Under the pieces are notes generated by a model. That model was not told the DNA's origin, did no database searches, and worked only from the letters and a program-made list of their open reading frames with translations. A DNA stretch of 35,737 nucleotides from Eubacteriaceae bacterium (GTDB taxonomy: Bacteria > Bacillota > Clostridia > Eubacteriales > Anaerofustaceae), in the NCBI GenBank assembly GCA_012727485.1, contig JAAYHF010000045.1, positions 1-35,737 on the forward strand, written 5' to 3'. A program made the translations under genes and the position numbers. This document shows, one piece after another, positions 25,771 to 33,286 of the stretch; within the stretch, counting starts at the first letter, position 1, and each line of letters begins with the position of its first letter.

Positions 25771-25786
25771 CAAATAAGGTTATAAT
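25771..25786 (+). promoter_or_regulatory. -10 element of the NusG-like gene
   Basis: CAAATAAGGT (25771-25780) followed by TATAAT (25781-25786). The same context precedes the DUF3842 gene at about 6739-6753. No standard -35 is recognisable. It places the transcript start near 25793, ruling out a start at 25725. Confidence 0.55.
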
Positions 25787-25814
25787 ATCTTTTAGAACGA
25801 TGAAGGGAACCGAT

Positions 25815-26348
25815 ATGGCCGAAAGAGAAGATAATGCTTTTTACTATTGTCTTTTTTGCAGAACGACATACGAAAAAAAGATAATGGAGGATATCTCCCG
25901 AAAACAGCCCGAGCTTAAATCCACTTCCCTTTATAAGGACAAATGGAAGATAACCGGGGGCATACGCAGTACGGTAAAGGAAAATATGTTGCCGGGCTAT
26001 GTTTTCATTCGCAGTGAGCAGGCCTTGGAACACGGCTTTTTCAGGGGTATGGCGAATGTTATCCGCCTTTTGGGCAATCCGGATATGGGTTATGCCCTTG
26101 ACGAGGGCAATTTGAAATTCGCAAAATGGGTCTTTGAATACAACGGACTTATTAAAACCTCCCTCGGCTACACCGTGGGCGGGCGGGTGGTTATCACCGA
26201 AGGCCCCCTTAAGGATTTGGAGGGCAGTATAGAAAAGGTGAACAAGCCCCGTCAGGTGATGCTGGTGAACATCGGCTTCGATGATAAGGAGATAAAGGTC
26301 TGGTTACCCTTCCTTTACGCCCGGGAGGAGGAAGAAGGCGGTTCGTAG
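25815..26348 (+). CDS. NusG-family specialised transcription elongation factor (LoaP/RfaH-like)
   Basis: A 177-residue NusG paralogue. The NGN domain (about 8-105) starts AFYYCLFCRTTYEKKI and contains ENMLPGYVFIRSE, the position of the usual PGYV motif. The KOW domain (about 122-170) contains GGRVVITEGPLKDLEGSIEKV. GAAGGGA sits about seven bases before ATG 25815. Such NusG paralogues in Firmicutes (LoaP) bind RNA or DNA elements in leaders and let polymerase read through terminators in exopolysaccharide or antibiotic operons. The next genes, a VOC protein and a phosphoglycosyl transferase, fit that context. Target specificity is inferred. A housekeeping NusG is less likely because secE and ribosomal protein genes are absent. 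Confidence 0.85.
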   Translation: MAEREDNAFYYCLFCRTTYEKKIMEDISRKQPELKSTSLYKDKWKITGGIRSTVKENMLPGYVFIRSEQALEHGFFRGMANVIRLLGNPDMGYALDEGNLKFAKWVFEYNGLIKTSLGYTVGGRVVITEGPLKDLEGSIEKVNKPRQVMLVNIGFDDKEIKVWLPFLYAREEEEGGS

Positions 26349-26461
26349 AATTAAGGATTTATTCTTTATTGTTCCTAAAACCGCTTTCGGGCGGGGATTG
26401 ATGATAAAATCAATCTAAATTAAAAGCTGAAATAAAACATTTAAAAGAGAGGCGGCAGGAA

Positions 26462-26827
26462 ATGATAAAAGGTTTACACCACATAGCGATAATAGTTTCG
26501 CAAAAAAGCTCGCTGAAATTCTACGAAGCGCTGGGTTTCAAGGAGGTTTCTTCACTATTTCGGGAGGAGCGCAAAGACGAGATTGTGATGATGGAGGGAA
26601 ACGGGATAACCCTGGAAATTTTCATCGACCCGACCCACCCCGCCAGAGTGACCAATCCGGAGGCCAACGGACTGCGCCACATCGCCTTTGAGGTGGACGA
26701 TGTGGAGAAAACGGCCCTCTCCCTCAGTGAATACAACCCCGAACCGGTGAAGGTCAGCCCCATTTCGGGAAAGAAGATAACCTTCTTAAAGGATCCGGAC
26801 GGACAGCCCATAGAATTGCACGAATAG
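26462..26827 (+). CDS. VOC (glyoxalase/bleomycin resistance) family protein
   Basis: A 121-residue single-domain protein made of two beta-alpha-beta-beta-beta modules. Candidate metal ligands are His7 (LHHIAI), Glu52 (LEIF), His73 (LRHIAFE) and Glu118 (PIELHE). Paired H/E positions are all kept, so it is probably a metal-binding enzyme rather than a binding protein. Substrate is unknown. Small VOC proteins are known next to initiating sugar transferases in capsule and exopolysaccharide loci, as here, where the transferase starts nine bases after the stop. A purine-rich AGAGAGG stretch lies before the ATG. Confidence 0.85.
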   Translation: MIKGLHHIAIIVSQKSSLKFYEALGFKEVSSLFREERKDEIVMMEGNGITLEIFIDPTHPARVTNPEANGLRHIAFEVDDVEKTALSLSEYNPEPVKVSPISGKKITFLKDPDGQPIELHE

Positions 26828-26836
26828 GGTGAAGAA

Positions 26837-27469
26837 ATGTATAAAAATGTTATAAAAAGGCTTTTGGATATTATCCTTTCGGTTATGGCGCTGATAGTTT
26901 TGGCGCTCCCCCTTATTTTTGTTGCCCTGCTGATAAAAATCGACGATCCGGGCCCCGCCCTTTTCTTCCAAAAGCGGGTGGGTAAGAAGGAAAACGGTGA
27001 GATCACCTATTTTCAGCTTGCGAAATTCCGCACGATGAAAATGTCCACCCCCCACGATGTCCCCACCCATCAGCTTGAAAACCCGCAACAATATATAACG
27101 AAGGTGGGAAAGTTTTTAAGAAAGACCTCTTTGGACGAACTGCCCCAGCTTCTGAACATATTAAGCGGAAAAATGAGCTTCATAGGCCCCCGCCCCGCCC
27201 TTTGGAATCAATACGATTTGATCGAAGAAAGGGAAAAATATTCGGCCAACGACATTCTCCCCGGCTTGACGGGCTGGGCGCAGATAAACGGCAGGGACGA
27301 GCTGGAAATTCCCGTTAAGGCGAAATTGGACGGGGATTACGCCGCCAAGTTAAGCTTCGCCATGGACGTGAAATGCTTTTTCGGCACCATAACCGCCGTG
27401 CTTAAAAAGGAAGGCGTGGTGGAAGGGGGAACGGGGGAGCTTAATAGGAATAAGACGGACGAAAAATAA
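26837..27469 (+). CDS. Bacterial sugar transferase (monotopic phosphoglycosyl transferase)
   Basis: A 210-residue PF02397 protein. It begins with a hydrophobic re-entrant membrane helix (about 9-35) followed by DDPGPALFFQKRVGK, KFRTMK (63-68), the catalytic Asp100-Glu101 dyad in LDELPQL, MSFIGPRP (113-120) and PGLTGWAQINGR. The family moves a sugar-1-phosphate from a UDP-sugar to undecaprenyl phosphate, the first step of exopolysaccharide, capsule or glycan assembly. The size is that of the minimal PglC-type catalytic core, lacking the four-helix N-terminal domain of WbaP. No further glycosyltransferases, flippase or polymerase follow, so its pathway partners must lie elsewhere or have been lost. 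Confidence 0.92.
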   Translation: MYKNVIKRLLDIILSVMALIVLALPLIFVALLIKIDDPGPALFFQKRVGKKENGEITYFQLAKFRTMKMSTPHDVPTHQLENPQQYITKVGKFLRKTSLDELPQLLNILSGKMSFIGPRPALWNQYDLIEEREKYSANDILPGLTGWAQINGRDELEIPVKAKLDGDYAAKLSFAMDVKCFFGTITAVLKKEGVVEGGTGELNRNKTDEK

Positions 27470-27610
27470 CATAAAAGGAACGCTTGACGAATCAAGCCTA
27501 GTTTTTCTCATGTAAGATTTTCCTTGCGTTATAAGGCATCGCCGCATAAATCGCAGTCGGTAATATACAATTATCTCGACGGCTTTCCTCGCAAGGGTAA
27601 GGTTAATGGG
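27470..27610. other. Intergenic region with no supported gene
   Basis: No terminator is seen directly after the sugar transferase; no ORF here has a ribosome binding site. Confidence 0.4.
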
Positions 27611-27654
27611 ATTTAAGGCGGTTGCCGCATGAAAGCGACCCTTACCAAAGGCGG
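27611..27654. repeat. Dispersed intergenic repeat, short copy C
   Basis: ATTTAAGGCG, CGCATGAAAGCGACCCTTA and CAAAGGC align in order with 25251-25294 in copy B and with the centre of copy A. Confidence 0.6.
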
Positions 27655-27748
27655 CGCAAAAGCGCAGGAGGGGCTTTCCTTATCGTTAAAAGAAGATAGG
27701 TCTCTTTTCCGAAGTTTACTTAGTCTTGTGCAATACGATGTCGAATGA

Positions 27749-27784
27749 CCCGCAGAACTGTCATTGAACTGCGGGCTTTATATT
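27749..27784 (+). terminator. Weak terminator-like hairpin
   Basis: CCCGCAG (27749-27755) and CTGCGGG (27769-27775), 13-base loop, followed by CTTTATATTT. It could end the NusG-VOC-transferase transcript 280 bases past the last stop. From 27785 to 28083 nothing else is seen. Confidence 0.45.
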
Positions 27785-28083
27785 TCTCATATTCTTCTTT
27801 GAAGCAACCGGGGATAAACCATGTAAATCGGGCGCAGTTCAACGCCTTTCGTCAAAGACAAGCGAATTAAAGCTAACCCTCGGCGGGCTTCTTTAGCCAA
27901 ATTCGGATTTATCGGCGTAATCTCTGCGTTATGCTTTCTTTATTTTAAGACCTAAGGTGTCTTATGCCCGTGTTTATGCTTATTGGATTTGCGGCTTTTT
28001 CGTTGTTTTGCGGTTGTGCCGATTTGCGCGGACGGCGACGATTTATCGGGGGGTATCCTTTTTGGCGCAAAGAAAATGTATAT

Positions 28084-28689
28084 TTATGCGTTTTTCTCCT
28101 GCTTGTCTACCCAGTTTTTGAAAGTCACATGACTCACCCCCAAAATCGCAGCCGCGTCCCTTGTGCTTATATTTCCCTTGAGATAGGCTCTTTTGAGCCT
28201 CGGAAACTGCGGGGGGATAGGTATGGGTTTTCTGCCGAATTTAACCCCCCTTATTTTTGCCGCCTCAATGCCCTCCGCCTGTCTTTGGCGTATCATCTGC
28301 CTTTCGGTTTCCGCCACATAGCTGAGCAACTGCAAAACAATATCTGCAATCAAGACCCCGGTCAGATCCTTTCCCTTTCTCGTGTCCAAAAGGGGCATAT
28401 CCAAAACCACCACCGCCGCCTTTATGTCTCTGGTAATGTAGCGCCATTGTTCCAAAATCTCGCTGTAATTGCGCCCGAGCCTGTCAATGCTTTTAATGAC
28501 CAATATGTCCCCCTCCCTGAGATTGCATATAAGCTTTTTATAGCCGGGTCGCTCGAAATCCTTGCCTGATTGCTTGTCCGAAATAATGTTTCTTTTTTTT
28601 ATTCCGAAATTTGTCATGGCAATGACCTGCCTGTCCTCGTTTTGTTCCTTGGACGATACTCGAATATAGCCGTAAGTTTTTCCTTCCAT
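28084..28689 (-). CDS. Small serine recombinase (resolvase/invertase family)
   Basis: A 201-residue recombinase. The catalytic domain (about 5-140) opens with YGYIRVSSKEQNEDRQ, where Ser12 is the nucleophile, and keeps the arginine-bearing IDRLGRNYSE block (Arg in DRLGR) and the long E helix (ETERQMIRQRQAEGIEAAK). A helix-turn-helix (STRDAAAILGVSHVTFKNWV, about 175-194) ends the protein, as in resolvases and invertases. ATG at 28689 is chosen for its GGAGG just upstream; an in-frame ATG at 28713 has none. There is no transposase, invertible segment or res site that I can define nearby, so it is a solitary gene, perhaps the remnant of a mobile element. Confidence 0.92.
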   Translation of the reverse strand: MEGKTYGYIRVSSKEQNEDRQVIAMTNFGIKKRNIISDKQSGKDFERPGYKKLICNLREGDILVIKSIDRLGRNYSEILEQWRYITRDIKAAVVVLDMPLLDTRKGKDLTGVLIADIVLQLLSYVAETERQMIRQRQAEGIEAAKIRGVKFGRKPIPIPPQFPRLKRAYLKGNISTRDAAAILGVSHVTFKNWVDKQEKNA

Positions 28690-29242
28690 ATTTCCTCCGT
28701 ATTTAATCTGCATTTTAATTTTACCAAGAGGGGCGGATTATTTGAAATTCGTTTGAAATAAAAAGCAATTATATGCCGTATATGCCCGCAAAAAGGCAAA
28801 ACCCTCAAATAAAAAACAGGCCGGGAATTTTCGCCGATAAAAGGCGTTAAAGGAAAAGAAAGGAAATAAGCGATTTTAGGGGGGGAGGAATTCGGGTTTG
28901 TCGTCAATGATGAGAACCCGATTAAACTTTAAGAAAGCTTATTAGCCGATAAATCGCTTTAATATCGGGCTATTCGTCAAAAATGCGCTGTTAAAGTCAA
29001 AGATATATATCGAAAAACACCGAACACACAAGAAAAACATGGTAAAAAAAGTTACGGCGCATATATGGGGCGTCACCCGCAATAGGGCGTAAGCATTATA
29101 AAACCATTGCGCCAAAAGCCGTACCATGCAAAAGCAATCATTCGGAAACGACCGCCCCATCGTTTAAAAAATAAAAAATATGTCAGATACGAAAAGCAAA
29201 TGCAAATATTTTCCGTAATTCTCCTTTTATGCGATCCTAAGA
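28690..29242. other. Intergenic region with no supported gene
   Basis: AT-rich and without a convincing ORF or RNA gene. GCGCATATATGGGGCG-type words near 29050-29070 are not repeated elsewhere. Confidence 0.45.
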
Positions 29243-29306
29243 GCGTAACGCAAACTTATTGCGTAACGCAATCCTTAGTGCGTAACGCATCATAATGCGT
29301 AACGCA
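29243..29306. repeat. Four tandem GCGTAACGCA sites
   Basis: GCGTAACGCA occurs at 29243-29252, 29261-29270, 29280-29289 and 29297-29306, with start-to-start spacings of 18, 19 and 17 bases; a partial ATGCG follows. The core TGCGTAACGCA is palindromic about its centre. The layout is iteron-like or a multi-site operator. Confidence 0.75.
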
Positions 29307-29601
29307 TCATAATGCGTTTATACCGCAAAGAAAAGAAAATATATTTTATAGTGAATTGCATGGGGGCTTAACGGTGTCTGTAAGTTTATTGTGCGGGGTT
29401 GCAAATATATCCCCAATCAATGACCGTGAAGCAAGACAAATCGTTTTTTATTATGTTTTCGGGCTGTTCGCCGCATTGAAGGATTTTATTTTAAACTTTC
29501 GACCCTTCGCCGTTCAAAGCCGATGGATTTATTTTAACATAACAAACAAAGGAAGGGATAAAGAAGCCTTGCCCTTACTCTTGATGTTTCGCCCTTAAAG
29601 C
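29307..29601. other. Intergenic region with no supported gene
   Basis: A forward frame at 29356-29598 has no ribosome binding site and no recognisable motif. Confidence 0.4.
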
Positions 29602-29642
29602 AAAGCCGCAAGAACGCAATTTCCTGCGCTTTTTGCGGCTTT
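29602..29642 (-). terminator. Hairpin after the sigma-like/cyclophilin gene
   Basis: AAAGCCGCAA (29602-29611) and TTGCGGCTTT (29633-29642) form a perfect 10-bp stem, with a smaller ACGCA/TGCGC pairing inside the loop. The T content after the stem on the minus strand is modest. Confidence 0.55.
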
Positions 29643-29681
29643 ATGTTTTCGGGGCGGGTATGGCGGGTTTGAAGCTTTCTG

Positions 29682-30992
29682 CTATTGCCTGCGTATCTTG
29701 ATTGATTTTATAACAGGCTGTTCTTGGGCGGGTATGGTGCCGTTGCCGTCGATGGGTTCGGCTTCGGCGCATATTTTATCCACGACCTCCATTCCCTCGG
29801 TCACTTTCCCGAAGGCCGCATAATCGCCGTCCAAGGAAAGGGTGTCCTCATGGACTATGAAAAATTGGGAGCTTGCGCTGTTATAGGCCTTGGAGCGGGC
29901 CATGGAAACCGTTCCCCTCGTGTGGGAAAGGGGATTGTCGTAACCGTTGGCGCTGAATTCCCCGATAATCGTTTTCTCGCTTCCGCCGTAGCCCGTGCCC
30001 AGAGGGTCGCCCCCCTGTATCATGAAGCCCTTCATTATGCGGTGGAAGGTCAGCCCGTCGTAAAAGCCGTTTTCCGCCAGCGAAACGAAGTTTTCAACGG
30101 TTATGGGAGCCGCGCTTTTGTCCAACTCAATGGTTATTTTCCCGTAGCCCGTAATTTCGATATCCGCATATATTTCGGTTTGCTCGGCGGGCGGGTTCGT
30201 ATCCTGCCCGCTGTCGTCCTCGGGCTGTTGCGTTTCGGCGGGGTTCTGGGTTTGCCCCCGGTTGTCGGTCTTGCCGTAGGGTTTTTGGGCGGAGAAATAA
30301 ACGAGCAACCCTGCGGTCAAAAGGCACAAAGCCCCCGCAATAAGCGAATAGATGATAACCTTCTTTTTATGGGCCGCCGAAGCGGGTTGCGCCGCCCTCT
30401 CTATCCCCTTTGCCGCCTGTTCGCCAAGCTCGGCGGGAATTACTATGCCGGCTATCCTTTCCGCAAATTCTTCCTTTATAATTTGTTCGATTTTTTGATA
30501 TTCGCCCTTGCCGTAATCAACCGGCAGGGCGATATCGAGCTTTTTTGTTTCTTCCTCGGTGAGCCCCGCCGCATTGCCTGCGATAAAAAGGAACCTGTCG
30601 CCTCCGTGTAAATTTTCAAGGCAATAATCGACGATTTTTTTGCCGTCCGAGTTGCTGTCGAAAAAGTCTTCATCGAAAAAAGAACCCGAATAAGCACTGC
30701 GGGAAGTTTTGGCGGCCTTTTTATCCTTTTTCATAAGCCTTTCTTTGCAACCGCTTACGGTTTTACATATGACAAAGCGGGCGTAATCCTCCCGGGAGGA
30801 TATTTCCCCCGAGAGGACAGCATCCCAGGAACTTTTAAACACCCCCGAGGCGAGGGCTACGGCGGGGCCGCTTTCCCTTAAAAGAGTGCGGGATAAATAA
30901 TAAACCTTCCCGATATTTTCTTCGTAAAGGGCTTTCATCGCAGTTTTGTCGCCCTTGCGGGCTTGTTTTATGAGGTTATTCGATGTGGTCAT
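29682..30992 (-). CDS. Membrane protein with sigma-factor-like N-terminus and extracellular cyclophilin domain
   Basis: A 436-residue protein of unusual layout. Residues 1-95 resemble ECF sigma region 2 (LIKQARKGDKTAMKALYEEN, a VF..SWDAVLSG block, and a basic end), but the usual acidic AED.QEVF core is replaced by AVALASGVF. Residues 118-155 faintly resemble region 4 without a clear recognition helix. One transmembrane helix spans 212-233, followed by a Pro/Gln/Asp-rich linker (238-270) and a cyclophilin-type prolyl isomerase domain (275-435) with FHR (Arg318), MIQGGDP and SQFFI. This predicts a cytoplasmic sigma-like part and an extracytoplasmic isomerase. AAAGGA six bases before the ATG supports the start. 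The isomerase call is secure; the sigma-like call is moderate and promoter recognition is doubtful. Confidence 0.85.
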   Translation of the reverse strand: MTTSNNLIKQARKGDKTAMKALYEENIGKVYYLSRTLLRESGPAVALASGVFKSSWDAVLSGEISSREDYARFVICKTVSGCKERLMKKDKKAAKTSRSAYSGSFFDEDFFDSNSDGKKIVDYCLENLHGGDRFLFIAGNAAGLTEEETKKLDIALPVDYGKGEYQKIEQIIKEEFAERIAGIVIPAELGEQAAKGIERAAQPASAAHKKKVIIYSLIAGALCLLTAGLLVYFSAQKPYGKTDNRGQTQNPAETQQPEDDSGQDTNPPAEQTEIYADIEITGYGKITIELDKSAAPITVENFVSLAENGFYDGLTFHRIMKGFMIQGGDPLGTGYGGSEKTIIGEFSANGYDNPLSHTRGTVSMARSKAYNSASSQFFIVHEDTLSLDGDYAAFGKVTEGMEVVDKICAEAEPIDGNGTIPAQEQPVIKSIKIRRQ

Positions 30993-31469
30993 AAGAAATC
31001 CTTTCTTGCTTTAGGCTGTCCGCCGAACTTTCCGTTGGCGGGTTATATGGGTTATGATAGCATATCGGCGGCGGTAAGCGAATAAGCGGAATAATTAAGC
31101 TTTGCGGTTTTTATTGCTTGGGGCGGGGAAGCGGCATTATAATGACAGCGGAAAACCCGAGGGGAGCGCAAACCCCGGCGGGAGCGCAAACCCCGACGGG
31201 GGTTTGGAATGATTGCGTAAAGGTAACTTTTTCGGGGATATTTTCGGGAAACGCTTCGGGGCAAAGCCCTATTAACGAGTCTTCAAAGCCCGAAGCCGAT
31301 AAACCGGGGCTGTTCGGCGCGTCGGCGGTTCTTCGCCCTTCGCGCAGTATATTGCCGCCAATTTTCCCGCCCCGAATGAGGTGAACCGAATAAACCGGAA
31401 AGTATCTGACAAGACGCACCGCACCCCGCAAACTTCATAAACACCGAATAGGAAAAAACAGGATAAAAA
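30993..31469. other. Intergenic region between divergent genes
   Basis: No further gene is supported. GGGAGCGCAAACCCCG is repeated at 31162-31177 and 31180-31195 (18-base period). No convincing promoter could be assigned in either direction. Confidence 0.45.
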
Positions 31470-32573
31470 ATGAAAAACAGACCCAAAAGAAAAAAGACCC
31501 TGACGATCATTGCCTTGGCGGTTATACTCGCCTTGGGGGGAGTGGGCGGCTATGCCCTTTACGGCAACGCCCAAATGAAAAAGCTCCCCGCCCTCAGCGC
31601 CGAAGAAGCCTTGGACTACACGCTGAAGGGGAACGGGGAGGGGATAATCGCCCTTGGGGTAATAAGCGCATCAAAGCCTTCCTTCAAGGTTTACGGCGAG
31701 GACAGCCGCATAATCGAAGGGGGAGAGGAGAAAATATACGAAATAGGCTCTCTGACAAAGACCTTCACCGCCGCTTTGATTTGCAGGGCGGTTGAGGAAG
31801 GCAGGCTCGACCTCGATAAGACGGCGGATATTTACCTGACCGATTATTCGGAGGAAATCCCTTTTAAGGAAAATTCCCTTCCCACGATAAAACAGCTTCT
31901 AATCCACACCGCAGGTTTGAAGAATTATTATTTCGAGTTGCCCATGCTCAAAAACCCCTTCACGGGTTACAGCGATTACAGCGGTATTACGAAAGAAACA
32001 GCCCTGCGAAGGCTCGGCGGGATAGATTTTAAAAAGCGTGAATACCCCTTCGAATATTCGAACTTCGGTTATGCTATCTTGGGAATTATTTTGGAGGAAG
32101 TTTACGATAAGCCCTACGGGGAGCTTTTGGGCGATTATCTGAAAGAGTGCGGCCTTATATCCACCCGCATTTGTGAGAACACAAGCTTCGACAAGCAGTG
32201 GCTCTGGCAGGCAAGCGACGCCTATATCCCCGCAGGGGCGATCACCTCGAATATCGAAGATATGCTCAAATATGCCCAAATCATGCTCAAGGGCGGCGAG
32301 ATTACGACGAAGCTTGCGTATATTAACGCCACCACCGCCCAAAACGAAAAAATAGAAATCAGAATGGATTCCATGGCCTACGGCTGGATAATCGACGAGA
32401 AAAACAACATCGTCTGGCATAACGGCGGCACCGATTACTTCAACTGCTATTTGGGGCTGGATATTGAAAATCAAAACGCCGTGGTGATTCTCTCGAATTG
32501 CAAACCTTCCTACCGCATTCCCGCCACGGTGGTGGGCGTTAAAATGCTTTTGGAATTAAAACGCTCCCGATAA
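31470..32573 (+). CDS. Membrane-anchored beta-lactamase-family serine hydrolase
   Basis: A 367-residue protein of the class C beta-lactamase/penicillin-binding fold. A basic start and a hydrophobic helix (about 10-31) without a clear cleavage site suggest membrane anchoring. The three active-site motifs are present: SLTK with Ser94 and Lys97, YSN (196-198), and HNGG (317-320). Family members include esterases, D-amino acid peptidases and peptidoglycan carboxypeptidases, with true beta-lactamases the minority, so antibiotic resistance should not be assumed. The ribosome binding site is weak (AGGA, six bases before the ATG). No signal of operon membership is seen; the next genes are on the other strand. 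Confidence 0.9.
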   Translation: MKNRPKRKKTLTIIALAVILALGGVGGYALYGNAQMKKLPALSAEEALDYTLKGNGEGIIALGVISASKPSFKVYGEDSRIIEGGEEKIYEIGSLTKTFTAALICRAVEEGRLDLDKTADIYLTDYSEEIPFKENSLPTIKQLLIHTAGLKNYYFELPMLKNPFTGYSDYSGITKETALRRLGGIDFKKREYPFEYSNFGYAILGIILEEVYDKPYGELLGDYLKECGLISTRICENTSFDKQWLWQASDAYIPAGAITSNIEDMLKYAQIMLKGGEITTKLAYINATTAQNEKIEIRMDSMAYGWIIDEKNNIVWHNGGTDYFNCYLGLDIENQNAVVILSNCKPSYRIPATVVGVKMLLELKRSR

Positions 32574-32746
32574 AAACTTGGGGCAATATCTTTTAAAACC
32601 ATGAAAAAGCAACCTATTCGCGCCGAAGGAAAAGGAAAAAGCCCTTGCGGATTCTCTCTTGACTTCGGGCAAGGTTGCTTTTGCGCCTGTCGCCATTGTA
32701 AAACCCCGAAAAACTATATATCCGTCAAAGACGGGAATTTCCGCGT

Positions 32747-32866
32747 TTATTGCGGGGATAGGGTTTCCGCCCGATTTACGCCCATTGCCGGGAAGAATAT
32801 CAAACATAGGGTATGTTGTTTTTCGATATATCCCTTTTGAATGTCTATTACAAAAAGCGCCTTCAT
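32747..32866 (-). pseudogene. 5' remnant of an isochorismatase-family cysteine hydrolase gene
   Basis: Nine bases after the VOC stop, AAGGGA precedes an ATG (32866) whose first 17 codons read MKALFVIDIQKGYIEKQ, closely matching the N-terminus of isochorismatase/nicotinamidase-like hydrolases (the VID-Q strand with the catalytic Asp8). The frame then loses similarity and stops at codon 40. Family members are about 170-200 residues, so nearly the whole gene is missing. The other two frames do not restore the expected lysine and cysteine motifs. This reads as the truncated third gene of the HTH-VOC operon. The remaining gap to 32573 holds no other gene I can support. Confidence 0.6.
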
Positions 32867-32875
32867 CGCTTTCCC

Positions 32876-33286
32876 TTAAGGCCTCGAATAGGGCTTGTTG
32901 AATGAACCTATTTCGATGATGGTGCCCTCCGGATCGGAAATAAAACAGGTGCGCTGTCCCCAGCTTTCGGTGGTGGGGGGCATTATGCAAGCGGCGCCCT
33001 TGGAGATAACATTTTCAAAGGCCTCGTCCACCTCCTCGAAGCTATCCACATAAAGGGCTATCTCGCAATGGGCGTTCACCCCCTTCACATATTCGAATCG
33101 CCGCTCGGTCATTTTCTCGAAATCCTTCCTGCCGTAAAGCAGAAAAAGCATATTGTCCTTTATCAGATAAACATTATCCGTATCCTGTTCCTCGGTTATC
33201 TCGAAACCCAAAACATCCCGATAAAAGCGGATCATTTTGCCCATATCCTCCACAAAAAGACCGAAGCCGTCCAACCTCATTTTCAT
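32876..33286 (-). CDS. VOC family protein
   Basis: A 136-residue two-module vicinal-oxygen-chelate protein. It has the FGLFVEDMGKMIRFYRDVLGFEI start typical of glyoxalase-like proteins, a central AHCEIALYVDSFEEVDEAFENV strand-helix pair, and ends FISDPEGTIIEIGSF, where Glu is the usual last metal ligand. The first ligand position (usually His) is Gly or Phe here, so metal-dependent catalysis is uncertain. The start ATG directly abuts the regulator's stop codon (TAAATG), so it is translationally coupled to the HTH regulator gene. Substrate unknown; bleomycin- or fosfomycin-type drug binding cannot be inferred. Confidence 0.87.
   Translation of the reverse strand: MKMRLDGFGLFVEDMGKMIRFYRDVLGFEITEEQDTDNVYLIKDNMLFLLYGRKDFEKMTERRFEYVKGVNAHCEIALYVDSFEEVDEAFENVISKGAACIMPPTTESWGQRTCFISDPEGTIIEIGSFNKPYSRP

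Noticed and set aside
25725-25814. Longer start for the NusG-like protein
   Set aside because: The extension covers the TATAAT promoter element and has no ribosome binding site; GAAGGGA precedes 25815.
27964-28569. Plus-strand coding frame of 201 residues
   Set aside because: It is antisense to the serine recombinase, whose motifs are clear.
29243-29306. Plasmid replication origin
   Set aside because: The iteron-like sites lack an adjacent Rep gene or DnaA boxes; the surroundings look chromosomal.
32590-32700. Fourth copy of the dispersed intergenic repeat on the minus strand
   Set aside because: A few words are similar (GCAAAAGCAACC, TTGCTTTTTCATGG) but order and spacing do not hold up well enough by eye.
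32601-32840. Plus-strand Cys-rich 79-residue frame
   Set aside because: No ribosome binding site, and it is antisense to the hydrolase remnant.
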